Shown one piece after another: positions 45,669 to 58,534 of a stretch of 64,000 bases of DNA; position 1 is the stretch's first letter; each line of letters opens with the position of its first letter. Made by a program: the position numbers and the translations under genes. The notes under the pieces are model-generated. The model searched no databases and was not told the DNA's origin. It worked only from the letters and a program-made list of their open reading frames with translations. The DNA is from Mytilinidion resinicola (taxonomy: Eukaryota > Ascomycota > Dothideomycetes > Mytilinidiales > Mytilinidiaceae): assembly GCF_010093595.1 (NCBI RefSeq), contig NW_022985439.1, positions 2,624,479 through 2,688,478 on the forward strand. Direction: 5' to 3'.

Positions 45669-45940
45669 TATGGTGGTGATGGTTGTGCTTGCGATTCCAT
45701 GGACATAGTGGATTGTAGGATAGAACTCGGGGTGAAGAGGAGCTCTGGTTAGAGGCGCGTTGCTGTCTGAAAGAAAGAGTGAGGTGAACTTTTACGTTAC
45801 GCCGTAATTTAACCTCGTTATCGATAAGGGCGTAATCTACTTTCAAGCTTTCCAATGGGAGGCGAATGACAACCTCCAGCTCCTTGCCATCAACTTAAGC
45901 AAACCCCATCATCAGAACTTCAGATTTTTGACACATAACT

Positions 45941-46475
45941 ATGTCGGCCTCGCTAGCGCCGGAGTGTAACGGGGTTAAAGAGTATATCTGCACCGTTCCA
46001 CGGTTCATAATCTTTTGCATGCAGTTTCTAAGGATGAATACAGACGTTACGACAGCTGCTTCCTGAAATGGTACAGCGAGAGTGAGTCTTCTTTTCCTCT
46101 TCTTTATATCTTTTTGTATCCATTTTTTCTTCTACTTTCAACGCTTCGAAGACCACAATTTAAGACATCACAAGAATTTCTCCGAGGCAATGCGACGACA
46201 GACGAATGCGAACCGCTGTTCAAGCAATACAAGCAGTGCTTGGGTGTACGTACCATCTCCTTGTTTCCCCTGCTTGGTACCCTCTAGATGCGTAAGTAGG
46301 GCTGACGCTACCCGTAGAAAGCACTGAAATCTCGTGGCATAGATACCATGCTCGAGGAGGCGCGGGAGGACAATCGTGAAAACGATGCGCAGCATTTGAG
46401 GGGAGGATGTGAGTCACTCGTCCACCCGGCCATTCCCCGTGAATCATGCGTGAGGATTCTAACCATTATCTAGGA
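45941..46475 (+). CDS. MDM35: Mdm35/TRIAP1, twin CX9C intermembrane-space protein
   Basis: Mdm35 carries Ups-family lipid-transfer proteins in the mitochondrial intermembrane space. Four or five exons: 45941-45981, 46044-46081, 46175-46245 and from 46318. Splicing builds CNGVKERYDSC (CX9C), KWYSEKFLRGN and CEPLFKQYKQC (CX9C), then KALKSRGIDTMLEEAREDNR, as expected of the family (about 80 residues). The end is ambiguous: with a last intron 46409-46473 the stop is split T|GA, giving ..HLRGG; without it ~22 residues run to a TAG at 46471-46473. The acceptor at 46043 (AATACAG) is preferred over a nearer TGCAG because only it keeps the motif. Confidence 0.88.
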
Positions 46476-46756
46476 AGCTGGAGAGTAAATATGGCATTCG
46501 GGCGTAATGGCGTTCAAGCATTTAGCATCTGCATCTCCCCTTAAGTATATATGAATGCTCTCTAGCGACTCTTCGATCAGTGACCAATGAAAAGTTCCTT
46601 CACTCATTTTCACGCTGTCGGAATTGGTCGTCTTACTTGCATATCCAGAGCTGGAACCGCTGGATCCGAAACTTTGTAGACGTGCTTTTGTTTGACAGAG
46701 CGTAGGCTTCCCTTTCCTTGCTATCCTTGTCATAAGCTTCTCTCCATGTTCGTACT

Positions 46757-46988
46757 CATGCGGGGCATAGAAAAGGTGGCACACTAATTCTAGAACAAGC
46801 TGTCTTGTGTGTACACCTGTCTGCCACTATTTAGGTTCCTTTAGTGTATTTTCAGGGATCTAAAGAGGATAGATGCTCTGTGCCTTGAGCTATGTGGAAA
46901 TTTGTTGAAGCACTCTATACAGTGGCAGACAGCTGTACACACGGGCAGAGGACTTGATGAGTGTGCCACTTTTTTCGTGCCTAGCGTG
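46757..46988 (+). mobile_element. Foldback MITE, copy with TSD GTACT
   Basis: 232 bp. Left end CATGCGGGGCATAGAAAAGG then TGGCAC; right end GTGCCACTTTTTTCGTGCCT then AGCGTG. Flanked by GTACT (46752-46756; 46989-46993). It lies in the empty region after MDM35. Confidence 0.85.
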
Positions 46989-46993
46989 GTACT

Positions 46994-49900
46994 CTCTCAT
47001 CCTCTTTTGTTATTTCTCAATCTTCATCCATGATAGCCTCGTCAATTTGAAAGACTCGATGTTCCCATCTCTCTGCACCATTACATCGCATACCTGAACC
47101 GCGGATGATCATCCCCCATATTATCCACATCCTCCGGTCCGCTCCAACCTATAATCGCAAGGGATATTATAGCCACCTATTCGAGAGTACGAACAAAAGG
47201 ACTCCACATAGTAGGCGTGCCCTTTGCTGTAGCTGGAGAGGGGTGTGCTAGAAGCGCAGAAAAGCTCGGGGCGAACTCGAATGGCATCCCAACAACTCGC
47301 CAACCACGTGCGCTCAGCGAAGATTTCCAAGAATGGAAGGCGAGAAGAAGCTCAACCGCGTGGTAAAGTATCCGTGCAGAGAACAAGCGTTCGTGCCTGC
47401 TCATTATGATTGGTGCACAAGTTTAGATCAGCGAATTCCACCCCTTGCATCTTTCAAAAGGTAGGCGGCACGGTTGGACCTCGTCGAGATCCCGCCACGC
47501 CCTTGGCCACCCTTTGTGCTCTTGTTTAAGCGACCACAATTTTCCGCCCCCATTGCGTGAGGGGGCATGACAAGAAATGAAAGGAATTTCGATTGCTACG
47601 AAAGTCCCGGGGGGGGGGGTCATGGACAATTTAGACGGGGGCTAACACTTCATGCCAACTACTGTTATACAGGCCGGCCCTCTTGATCCTGCCCATCAGC
47701 TCTATCCTTCACTGTGAGCATGATGATGAGCAAGACGACAAATGCCAGGAACTATGCAACGAAGGACGTTGGTCATTCCGTAGAATATCACGATCACTCC
47801 GTCAACAAATACAAGGTTAAAACACACAAAGGTCAGCAAAGGGTAGAGTAGCATCAAGAAGCTGAATACGGCGAAGATAATAAGAAGGGTTGGATCGTAA
47901 AGGTCGGCCGGTACTATTTTGGTAGAGTGGTATTTTTGAGGTGTAGATTGACTGGCATTGAAGACGCTGGAAATTTGCTGTTGATATCTGTTATCACAGA
48001 AAAAGGAGCTGCATGCCGTGTACTTGATGTATTGGATGATAATTCAGAGGAGAGAAAGAGGTCTGGAGGAAGGTGAGGCTATATACATGTGCCTGCCCTG
48101 GCCCTCACCACTACTCCCTGACACCTGTGTAGTTTGATAGTGAAATGCCAAACACGCTACACCCTATGAAACACTGATTGACAAAGTGCGTTCTCTCTTC
48201 TCCGATATGATACAATGCTGGGGCATTAGTCTGTGCACTCATACGAGAAATTCGTTATCGCACGCTGCCTCCAGGCGTAGGACCGCGTCTCAAGTTCGCG
48301 ATCGGGGTGGCAGTCCGGTACACAGTACCAGTCCGCTGTTGACCAACTGAAATTCCGATTGCTGGTCGCCTTGGGCGGCGTAGGCTTGCTGAGGAGCGGC
48401 GTAGGCATGTTGTTGTGGGGGAGGTGACTGGTTGTATTGGACTTGCGGGTGGCCCTGTTGGTATTGCTGCTGCAGGCGAGCGTTCGGGTCCTGGTGGTAG
48501 ACTGGTGGCTGGCCGGTCATGTCGGGGGGACTGGACTGGCGCCGGGTATTGGTTCATGACCCTCGCCTCGACCAAGGTATAGGATCCTGTGCTCGTCGAA
48601 AAGATCGAAGCTTTCACCCCGGTAAATGAGAATATCAAGGAGGAGATCAGGCTTGAGTCGCAAGAGGAAGGCGTCGATGTTGTTGTGACTATTCTTCGCT
48701 ACTCTATCGTTGGTGGCCATTCCAAACGTACTCTGCATGACGGAACGAGCGCCTGAAAAGGGCTTTTGCTTGTGCTGCTCGGGCTATTAAGAAGCTAAAG
48801 AGATGAATAAAGGGAGTGATGTGAGATTTACCATTAGAAAGATACAGCTTCAGGCCGGCCATAACTATCCACCCCAGTCGGACACAAACGGCGTCGGTTT
48901 AGGAGAGGACGTCGTTACGGCTGGTGGAGCTATTGGTGTAACTAGCTAGGCTACGAGGAGGCAAGATATACACAGAAGCTGCTGAATAGGGGGCTACACG
49001 GGAAGGGGCCAGGAATTATTAGAAAAACGCTCTTGCTCAGGGGCAGCGGATTAATAGGGGGAGGGTAGTTATTAGTTAGAGAGGGAGGCGCGCCAACTCT
49101 TCCCCTACCGATTCTTATTCACCTTCCGGGACCAACTTCACCCTTTCCATCATTCTGGAGTACCTTGTTCGTTTTGTAAAGCTCATCGTCTTGCTTCTCA
49201 TCACCCTCGCGGCGGCAGAGGACGGAGCCGATGAGCACGATCAAGAGGCCCAGTAGGCATGACGTTGGCTCCCTGGCTCCCTTTTGAATTACTTATAACC
49301 GCTCTCACCCCCTTACCCCCTACGTAGTACTTGCCAATGAAACCTCTTTCTTGCCCTAATAAGCTCGTGCTTCACTATGATGTGCTCTCTTTTGAAGTGG
49401 TGTACCGCTGCATGACTTCCCTCAACACCTTTTTTGGAAAAGATTCTTTAAATAAGACGGTTTGTACGTCCCGTCAGCCTTACTAGGGCACCTGAGACGG
49501 CGTCAACCCTTCTCTTTCCGATTCACGGCTCTCAGTTTTCCAACCTCGTCGTGGGTCTTTGTAGGTGCATTGCGGAGGTTCTCAACCGTGTCCTGCAAGG
49601 CATCCTTTCTCCTTCAAGGCCTTCCCGTGCCCATGTCCTAGACCGTGAACTTGGTGTCGGAGCTTGACGTATCTCTCCGCGAGAAGCCTCGCCTGTTCGC
49701 TATTGAAAGCTTGGATCATGGTTTTGCGTTCGATGATCCTGTCGACTTCCACGCCTAAAGCGATGTCATTCCGCTGCTCCTGGGCGGTCTTCTCATCCCA
49801 CTGATAGCAGAATCGTTGCGGGGACATTTGAGGGTATTTAGCGTGGTGGTGTGCGCAGATGGGAAGTGTATCCGCTACGCCGGTTCCTATTAGTACGTTG

Positions 49901-50309
49901 AAGCCCCACGGAGGATAGTGGCAGGAAGGTGTACGGATATCTTTAGCAAAGCACTCACTGCACGCCTTTCAAGGAAAGTGGGTAGCGAATGTGCACATAC
50001 TTTTGTCCTCTAGCTGTATCGCAAAACACCATAGATCAAACTCAAGGGCCCTCCATAAGTATGTTGCTTGTAATCATTCGTATCAGTACCTCATAATAAA
50101 GTAGACCAGACCAGCTAGACCAGATGAACACAATAGCACGCATAGCCCCTCAGCAAATCCGAGAGCCGTAATCCTACCCAGCTGAGACGCAGGTTAAAAG
50201 ATACAAGTAGCCACTTCCCGTTTCTCGGGCCTGGAGTATCGCCATATCGAACGCCCTGGGATAAACATAGTAAACAGAAAGGTGAATATCCGAAGTGACG
50301 CAGCAGTGA
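46994..50309. other. Gene-poor region with possible gene remnants
   Basis: About 3.3 kb without a convincing gene. On the minus strand around 48738-48240 two overlapping frames (HNNIDAFLLRLKPDLLLDIL; then a Gln-rich QQQYQQGHPQVQYNQSPPPQ) may be pieces of a decayed gene. An 81-aa minus frame at 49827-49582 (KTMIQAFNSEQARLLAERYV) could be a small gene but lacks support. An 11-G run occurs near 47609. No RNA gene seen. Confidence 0.4.
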
Positions 50310-51289
50310 CTACTTCTTTCCCTCGAATGGGAACTTTCCCAGGCCCTTCTCGTCTACGCTCAACGCTTCCTGGCTCCGACCTCCAGTGTTGCCGATGTGC
50401 TCACTGAAGAGGCGCTGTGCAGTCTCAGCACCTGTGGGGCTGCGACCAGAAGCCGTATTCTCGGGATAATATCCTGTCTGTGGTGGAGTGCGGCCGGTCG
50501 TGTCAACAAAGTCGTTGTCGTACGTCATTCCATCAATCATCCTCGCGTCCTGCTTCTGCTGCTCAGTACTCGTTGTCGTGTGCGAAGTCCCCGCACTGCT
50601 GATGCTGACGCCGGTCATCGGACTCGGGGGAGCCTGGTCGCGGAGATGCGCAGGAATAGAGGCCTTTCCAATGACCGGGCTGCCAAAATTGCTTTGCTGT
50701 CTGGCTGGGGTTCTGGCACCCTCTCCGAAGCCAACCAAGCTGGCCTCGTCGCTCATACCGCCCACGCTGCCGGTTTCGTTGTCCTGGTCCTCGCTCATGC
50801 TCATCTTGTCCTGGTCATAGACGTCGCTGCCAGACGCCCATGTGGTGCGGCCGCCAACACTGCCAGTCGCGCTTGCGCTGCCGACTGTGCTTCGCTCACG
50901 GAAGATTTGGGGTTGGTTGTTCTGGTCGAAGTAGCCGGGAGGCTGGTTGCTGGTGCTCTGGATGCCGCCGACGTTGAGCCCAGGTTGGCGGCCTGCGGTT
51001 ACACGCTCGAGGCCGGCGAGACGCGAGATGCGGTCGGCACGCTCAGCGTCCTGGGGGTGATGGTGGTGAGCGAAGTGGCCGCGATGGCCGTCTTTGATTG
51101 CAACAGTCGAGAGCTCAGACATAGAGGTTGTGGTGGAATTGGGAGTGCCCCTAGCGGTCATGTCAGTTCCCGGTGCGGGCATGTCTCGCGGATGCGTGCT
51201 TGCAGTGAAACTTACGGCATGTCCGAGGGAGTAACAGGATCCGAGGGAGGGGGCGGGAGATTGATCAGAGTCGGGGCGGCGTTCGACAT
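50310..51289 (-). CDS. Unknown Ser/Gly-rich protein, two exons
   Basis: Exon 1 51289-51216 (MSNAAPTLINLPPPPSDPVT) and exon 2 51150-50310 join in frame (CC|G) through an intron with GTAAGT, GGAACTGAC and GCTAG. The 304-residue product has a His-rich patch (HFAHHHHPQDAERADRISRL), repeated SVGGxxxxAS-like segments (TGSVGGMSDEASLVGFGEGA) and a conserved-looking C-terminus (AETAQRLFSEHIGNTGGRSQ; EKGLGKFPFEGKK). It is mostly disordered; no domain, signal or membrane helix. I do not recognise the family. A MITE sits about 190 bp upstream of its ATG. A 304-codon open frame on the opposite strand is a shadow. Confidence 0.7.
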
Positions 51290-51477
51290 GATGGGCAGCT
51301 TTGTAGTGTGACAGGAGGGGGAAGACGAGGTAAACGAAGAAGCAATCGGGGAGTGCCTTTGTAGTATAGGAGCGGTTGCTAGCGCAGGATGAGGCTGTCT
51401 CTTGTTGCTTGGCGGTGGTTGGCTCAACACGTCATAGGAATGTAGGGAAAGCCCCTAGCATTGGCTAATCGGGAGCA

Positions 51478-51729
51478 GGCACGAAAAAAGTGGCACACTC
51501 ACCCAGTACGCTGCCCGGGCTGCCGGGTGTACGAATACACCTGTCTGCCACTGCATGAAGTGCTTCGACAAGTTTCCACATAGCGCAGAGTGAAGAGCTT
51601 CTATCTTGCTCAGATTTCTGAGAATGTGTTAAGCACCCCAAGCAGTGGCAGACAGGTGTACCTGCGAGACAACTCCCCAGCTCCAGCTTGTCCTAGAATC
51701 AGCGTGCCACCTTTTTCATGCCCCGCGTG
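51478..51729 (+). mobile_element. Foldback MITE with rearranged left end
   Basis: Right end GTGCCACCTTTTTCATGCCC then CGCGTG is intact. The left terminal repeat is cut to GGCACGAAAAAAGTGGCAC. Instead of a 5-bp duplication, a 14-bp direct repeat CGGGAGCAGGCACG lies at both sides (51470-51483; 51731-51744), overlapping the left end. Confidence 0.75.
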
Positions 51730-52024
51730 CCGGGAGCAGGCACGTGACCATCGCCGAGTCCAGGCTTGGAAGAGATGAGCGAGACTGGATTCTGGTTGCT
51801 CAAAGGTACCTTTGTACGATCAGGACAAGGTTTTGAGCATGCTTCAAAGTGCTGCATGTAGTAACAAGTGAGCACACACAGTAGTTTCTAGCGCAAACGC
51901 AGGCATCCCAAGCGATTGGATTACAGCCAGATCTCCAGACAGGATTAATTTACTATGTGGTATACATGTCTAATACACAGGATAGCTAGTTACAAAAGCG
52001 TACGCCCTTCGGCCCAGCCCTTTT

Positions 52025-55000
52025 CTAGTAGACGTGAGTCAAGATGTGGGCTCCGCGAATAACGGGGTTCCGCTCAACATAGGAATGAACTTCCTCGTCT
52101 GTCGCCCAGCCGCCAAGCTCCGGTGACCCTTCAATGCTCCCCTTCACACGCTCAATCAACTCCGTAGGCGCTTGCACACGCTTTTCCTGCTCCTCTACTG
52201 CCACCCAGCTACGTTCCAGAAAGACCCGCATCGCGATCACCGCCTCTCGGAGTCTCCTTCGCCCCTTCGCTTGCGTGTCAGCCCGTGTGAGAAGTATTGG
52301 ATGCCAGTGCCCCATCCACGATGCGCAGGAGCATATGCCCTCGAAGTCGCTAATAAGGCCTAATGTGCGGATGTATGCATGCAGAGTGCTCGGGCCGGGG
52401 ACGACTGTCATCATTAGGTGCTTTTCATCCACTTGACCTGCCCCGATCTTTTTGGGTCGAAACCTAATCAAGGATCGGAATAGTGATCGGATACGCTGAG
52501 AGTACCCGGCGAACAGCTCTTCCTTAGGCTCCGCTGGCGTGGCATAGCCGTAGTAAGATATTGCCGTTCGCCCAATACGTTCACAGACGAGCTGAAAGCT
52601 TTGCTCGTCAGGCTCCTGGAGAAGCGCCGGGTGGAGCTTCAAAATTCGGCTCATCAACCGCCATCTGTGATCTTGAGAATCGAAAGTCCAATCATTGGGC
52701 CATCTGCCATCGACGTTGACCCAGCGCAGCAAGTTAGTCCACATTGGTCTATAATCCGGCTGACATGTAGTGACGATCTGGAAGAAATAGTTGAGAGACA
52801 TATCGTGATTAAAGGCGGCGTTCTTAATTAGCTGCGGGTAACGAGGAACGTATTTCACTCGGCAGAAGAAATCTAGAATTTCCACAAGCAAATGCTCCGG
52901 GATTCCCTCAATGTCTGCTTTGTTCGTAACAGACCCATCGAGAAGTCGCTGAATCGCACCTCCATACGCAGATCCAAAGGTTTTCAGAATTGGCAAACCC
53001 AGACGCTCTGATGGGGCTCCGTTGATGAGAGAGGCTAAGAACCTATCAGATACGTTGACGTTTTTAGACATCATGCGATTCAGCAATTCTTCGTATGATG
53101 GAACTGGCTCCGAAATATATGTAATTTCGTGGATCGAAGAAGGCTCTGGGAAGGATTCTTTCCCATCACCAGGGAAGACACCGTTTTCTGATGACGATTG
53201 CGAATGGCCTGGTGTATCTCTTGCTTGAGGGGTTTCTCGATATTGCAATTTAGTAAACATGGCGAGATAAACGTTCTGATGAGGAGGCAAATCCGTGCGC
53301 TCATACGCAAGAAAGCATGCCCAAGCTTCCCGTCTGGTTCTTGTGGCGCGTACTCTTGCAGCCCATTGCGCAATCTCAAATCTATGCGTTATGTACGAAG
53401 GCTCTTTCCCAGTTCGAATACGGAGGGGAACATTCGCCATGTTATGTCGGTCCTGAATAGTCGGGCTTCCGTCCGTATCCCACCCGGCAGATATGGTGGC
53501 GTTTACCTCCCAAGGACGTGGCGGATAACCGGCAGCGTACATCTGCTGCATGGTCAGGACGGCTCTTGATATGCCAGCATCTACTCCTTTGTCTTCATCC
53601 ATTGCGGTCCGATTTTCCTTCCAGGGTGGCCACGCCTTTGACTTCAGTAATGCCCATTCCCGCTCCTGTTCGGTCTTTGCGTGAGCAAGCTGGACTCGAG
53701 CAAGCGCTCTGTATCCCTCTTGGTTGACTAGTATTGGAGGATCATGGTCTGACATGGCTTGAAGGACTTTGAATTGGGCAGTCTCTTGGTATCTGCTGGA
53801 TAAATACGGTTGTATCGATGCTGGCATAGAAAGAAGCGATAAGAAACGGTTGCAGAAGAATACGAAATTTGACGTCTCCTCCCCTGGTTTTGGAAAGTCG
53901 CCCTTGGCCTTCTCCATTTGTGAGGTTAAGAGGCTCGCTATTGCAGGAAAATCGATAGGCGATTTTTTGCGTGCATGTCTGACCAGCCGAATAAGTACGA
54001 TGCTAAAAGAAAGCGGATCTATCAGACGGTCCGATTTGGGATCTAAAGATCTAGTCCTCAGATCGTGACTTCGTAAACGTTCTATTATCATGGCAAGGGC
54101 ATCCACGGATACGTTACGCCGTTTGAGGAAAAAAAGTATCAGGAAAAGTGGCAGTGTTTCTTCCAATGTGAAATACTGAGCAGCTACATCCGGATTCTTG
54201 TTCATGACAACGGATGCCCACACAGGCACATCTCCAACATCGTAGCCTTTGGACCGCAGGAACAAGGTTTCCGCCACCGAGAATGTATGCGATGTCGTCT
54301 GACCCTGAACGACATGCCGTCCAACTTTATATATAAATTCAGTCAATATAGATTGAAGAGACATCTCAGTCGGATTGTTCCATTGCAGTCTAAGCCAGTC
54401 TAGCTCGTCCAGACTAGAGGGGCCTTTTTCTTCTTGTGTATCCGCCAGTATCAGATTTCTGTCCGCATCAGCGGAGGGAGACCGCTTCGTGGACCCTGGT
54501 GGAATAAAACTCCATTTGTCTACTAGCGTCCGAACACTATTGTATGAGAGGTCCACTTTGTGGCTCGGAGGAGTAAAATAAAGGTTGGGGGTGTGGTGGT
54601 TTGCGACTTTCAGGAGGTAACCACCTGGGCTCGGCCGGAAGCGCTTCACCGTGCGTCCTGGCGGGGGAGGCGCCTCGAATTGCGGCGAAAGAGCAGAGTC
54701 ATGAATGCAATGGCTTGAGTATGTTCTCTGGGCGCGGATTTGATCTGGGTCGTCTGAGCTTGGAGTGGCTTCGGAGTTTGGTTGGTCCTGGTGCGAAAGT
54801 GGATCGGATTTAGGGTGATGGAGATGTGGCGGAGCGCCAGAGCTCAAGGATCGCTTTCCAACGCCACATGCTATACGTGCGCCAGCCTGCCATCTTGTAG
54901 CCTCACTGACTGCTGAATCTGGTAGCTAAGGGAGCAAAGCGTCAGTCTGATGCACTATTCAGGCGCAAGAAATACTCACGAATCGCCAAGTACAGCGACG

Positions 55001-55079
55001 AAGGGCATTGAGGGGCCGCGTGGTGTGGAAGCACCCAGTCTTGCCTGGTGCTGCCAGGAGCGCCGTCAGTGGCATTCAT
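52025..55079 (-). CDS. Unknown ~980-aa helical protein, possibly mitochondrial
   Basis: The long exon from about 54914 to 52025 has no ATG at its start. An upstream exon from the ATG at 55079 (MNATDGAPGSTRQDWVLPHH) joins in frame through GTGAGT (54980) to TACCAG (54915), giving LAI|HSAVSEATRWQ. The protein is alpha-helical by composition, Trp-rich and without low-complexity beyond ~100 residues. Several ~35-residue helical pairs (LLVEILDFFCRVKYVPRYPQ; STLHAYIRTLGLISDFEGIC) recall pentatricopeptide-like or HEAT-like folds of fungal organelle RNA factors, but I cannot assign a family. The early Arg-containing segment GARIACGVGKRSL could belong to a targeting sequence. It is divergent from the gene starting at 55682. 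Confidence 0.7.
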
Positions 55080-55681
55080 TGATGGTGTGAAAGTAGATAC
55101 AAGAAGGGAACGGGCGGGCTGCAAAAAGTGAGGGATGCGAGGCGACGCGCAGAAGATGCTCAGAGCTGCGCTAGGCCTAATGCAGAGTAGCGGCCCGGCA
55201 GATGCCGCTCACAGGCCTGGCGCGCGATGCCTCTCGCCCATTGTCGCCCTGCACTGGAATGCTGCACCCAGTCGCTCTCTGTCCATCGCAGCATCGCCTG
55301 CCCATTGCCATCCGCTCCCAATTCACCCCGCTCGCCGAGTCGCGACGACGCTGCTGTTCTGCGCGGAGCCAGCGCCCAGCCCTCCTTCGTGCTATCGCGT
55401 CGCTCAGGGCTTTCTCGCGATCCCGTCAACCCCCATACACGCTCGACCACCACGCATCGGCTCCACCCTTTCACAACACGCCTCTCCCGCCTCCATTCAC
55501 TGTCTGCCACCGCCGCCACGCGCCGCCGCTCTCTTCGACTGGTTGACGACCTGCCAGCGTTTGCGCCCGGGCGTGGAGTGGCTTCTAGTGAAGGACCAGA
55601 GCGGGTGGAGTTCAGACTTGACGATCGAAAGCGCGTTGCCCGACTGCTAAAGAGCTTCGACCCACCGAAACACCGTCCATC

Positions 55682-58534
55682 ATGGCCACCGGCAACGGCA
55701 TATTGACCCCTCCGTCCCTCGACTCGTCCGCCTCAGCCACGTCAGCGACAAAGCGGAAACGGTCCACCAGCACAGCTACAAATCACTCCGCCGTGGCGTC
55801 TGCTGAACACGCAGGAAGCTCTCTGGACGGCTTGGAGAAGGGACTGCAAGAAACGCTGGAAGATGTCTTTGCCGTACTTAAGAGGTCCGTGACACGCACT
55901 GAGAATCCCTGTTCTCACCCCCTGCGGGACTTTCATGCGCAATGCTAACATCCTCACAGCTACGATACCCAACCGTCTATTCTTAACCTTCCTCTCAAGG
56001 CGACGTCAGACAGATCCTCTTCTGGCGAGCCATCCGTGAAGCGCACCAAGTTGACGCCATCGGACAGTCCCACGTCTATCACAAGTCGCCTGCGAGATGG
56101 GACGTACAACTCCCTAGCAGATTTGGCCAGCGATGTTGAGCTTGCAGCCTCAGATATTATTTCGACCATCACGCCTGCAGAACCTGCTACGAACGGCGCT
56201 GTTCAGCGACACGCACCCTCACCCGAGGAAACTAGGCTATATGCTGGAGTTCTAGCCTTCCAGAAAGTCCTGAGAAATATCGTTACCCGTGAGAACCAAC
56301 GAAGGACTCTGGCTCTGAAAGATTCGAAAACGCCCACCGAGAATGGAGCCCCTGTTGGTAAAGATGCTGTGTCCTTGGAAGATATACACGACAGCCGAAC
56401 TGTTCTGACTCTGTATGGAACCGCCCAGGGTCCCAAGCAGCTGTTCTCCAGTCTCCAGCAACCGCTGCGAGTCCAGTCCGCCGACAGTCCTGCTCCTTAT
56501 AAGGCCCTGGACACCTCCGTCGAAGTCACGATGCCCCTCGCCGAAGCAGGGCTTCCCAACATCATCTCCACCACTAAAATATTCCCCGTGGACGTAGTGG
56601 AGCAGCTGAATTCAAAGAAGACCGGTCCAACATTTGGTGAACTTTTTGCTCCTCCGCCGCACGTACCGCAATTAAGTCCGCCGAAGACAGCCAAGCAATT
56701 GACCACCCGTGGTAATACCATTCGATTTGTGTCTCAGGATCAGCTGCCCAAGGTCAACCGCAAAATACCCATGTACTCCACTCAGCCACTCTCAACAGGT
56801 CAATCTCTCGGTTACAGCGGCGTGGAGCCGCCAAAGGAACCCACTTCGCCCAATGCAAAGGCGAAAAGCCGACAGCGTGCCCTGAGCACAGGGGAAGCCC
56901 AACAGCCTCCTTCCGAGAGTATTGTGGCTGCCGCAGAGCGAGCGAAAGACGATGCCCTATTTCGAAGTGCGTATTCCAGCTTTGCACCCTGCCGCGACGA
57001 TGCAGCTGCGATCATTCCGGAAGAAACCAGGAACCGAATCTGGTGGCAAAAGGTGGGCGAGAAGAGATTCGAAGAGACTTTTGCCATCGATCCTAGTTTA
57101 ATAGACCCGAGCCTTTTGGCCTCTACGGGAGCTGCTGAATCCGCAAGCGTTGGCGCCGACGAGGACGAGACCTTCAAAGACGCCGTTGAAAACTTTATCC
57201 CCGACGAAACCGATTTCCTAGCTGAAGCGCATGCTAAAGCTCAGCTCGACAAAGATACCGATGAAATATTAGCGGAGATCTCGGAACTTCTCGAGACTTT
57301 GGCATCTCACCAGCAAATCAGAAACTCGTCACTAGCCACGAGGCCACAAACACCCGTTATACCGAACTCCTCGCTTGCGTCTCTAGTTGGCAGTCCAACC
57401 AGTCCGGGAAGTGACGAAATTGATGTTTATAATATTCTGAAGTCCCAGCTCACTCTCATGATATCGAGTCTGCCTCCATATGCAGTTGCTAAGCTGAATG
57501 GCGACCGGCTCTCTGAGCTGAGCATCAGTCGGGACATCTTGATTGAGAGCAAAGACTACCGCGGTGTGATGGAAGAAGACCAGGTCTCTCGGGTGGCGAA
57601 AGCAACTGCGTTGAGTGCCGCTGCAGGACCCCCTCCTATTGTTCGAATGGGATCAGGGTCAATGGGGACGCATTCTCATTACGCTCCCACCAGCACTCAG
57701 TATGTGCGTCCACCCCCGCCGCAATCGCCTGCGCCTAGGTCTGCTCATGGGCCACAATCCTACTATCCCCAGCAGCAAGCCCCGCATCGCTCGCCGTCCG
57801 TTCACTACCCGCGGTCGTCGAACGCGCCTGTTCAGTCATACCAAACGCCAGGTGCCTACGCCAGTAGTACTCCACGGCCCAGTTATCCTGCGACACAAGC
57901 ATACGGCCAGCAAACTCCACGACCTGCCTACCAAGCGAACGGTTCCAGCCAGTACTACCAACAGCGATCTGCGCAGCCCAGTAATTATGGCATGGGCGGT
58001 TCTCAATACTACCAACCCCCGCAACCGCAGCCTCAGACCCGATATCCGCCCCAAGCCCAGAACTCTTACCAACAACGACCACCGGCTGTCGCTCCCATGT
58101 ACAACAACTATGGTTCATCGCAGAGTCCTCACATCCGAACGGCTTCCCCTCTGAAGGCTGGGCAGCAGCCGGCAAGGCCTGCGCCAACTCCATACAACGG
58201 CTCTCGGTCGGGCTATGGAACTCCGACAAGTAACGGACAAATGGGTGGGCCTAGTTACTTCAGTCAACCAGCATCTCAGCCCCCTGCCCAATACTCCACA
58301 CCTCAGCCAGCAACACCTGCTAACTTGGGGCCCAGCGGATTCCACTCCACCATGACCGCAGAGCAGCAGCAATTGATGATGGACCGGAATAGGGCGCAGC
58401 TTGCAGCGCAGCCTGCAGCGCGTGTCGCGGCGCAGGAAGTGGTGAACAGGCAAGGCTCAGGAACCCCGCAGCCGGCCAACGGGCAGTATCCGGGTCAGCA
58501 GCAGCAGGTTAATGGGATACCCATGGCGACATAG
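55682..58534 (+). CDS. Unknown ~925-aa protein with Pro/Gln/Tyr-rich tail
   Basis: Exons 55682-55884 and 55960-58534 (AG|C junction; GTCCGT donor, GCTAACATCC branch). Residues ~15-90 are basic and Ser-rich (ATKRKRSTSTATNHS; KRTKLTPSD). Residues ~90-560 have folded-looking blocks (SRTVLTLYGTAQGPKQLFSS; RNRIWWQKVGEKRFEETFAI; YNILKSQLTLMISSLPPYAV). The last ~270 residues are Gln/Tyr/Pro-rich and prion-like (SQYYQPPQPQPQTRYPPQAQ). Nuclear localisation is likely from the basic motifs. A fungal chromatin or transcription role is a guess. The 5' leader (55200-55681) is C-rich and free of a supported gene. Confidence 0.75.

Noticed and set aside
50397..51311. 304-codon open frame on the plus strand
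   Set aside because: It lies antisense to a spliced gene with good intron signals, is Val/Ala/Arg-rich in a shadow-like way and has no domain.
52025..54847. TTG at 54847 as the start of the 940-codon frame
   Set aside because: Fungal nuclear genes start at ATG, and an upstream spliced exon with ATG at 55079 joins in frame.
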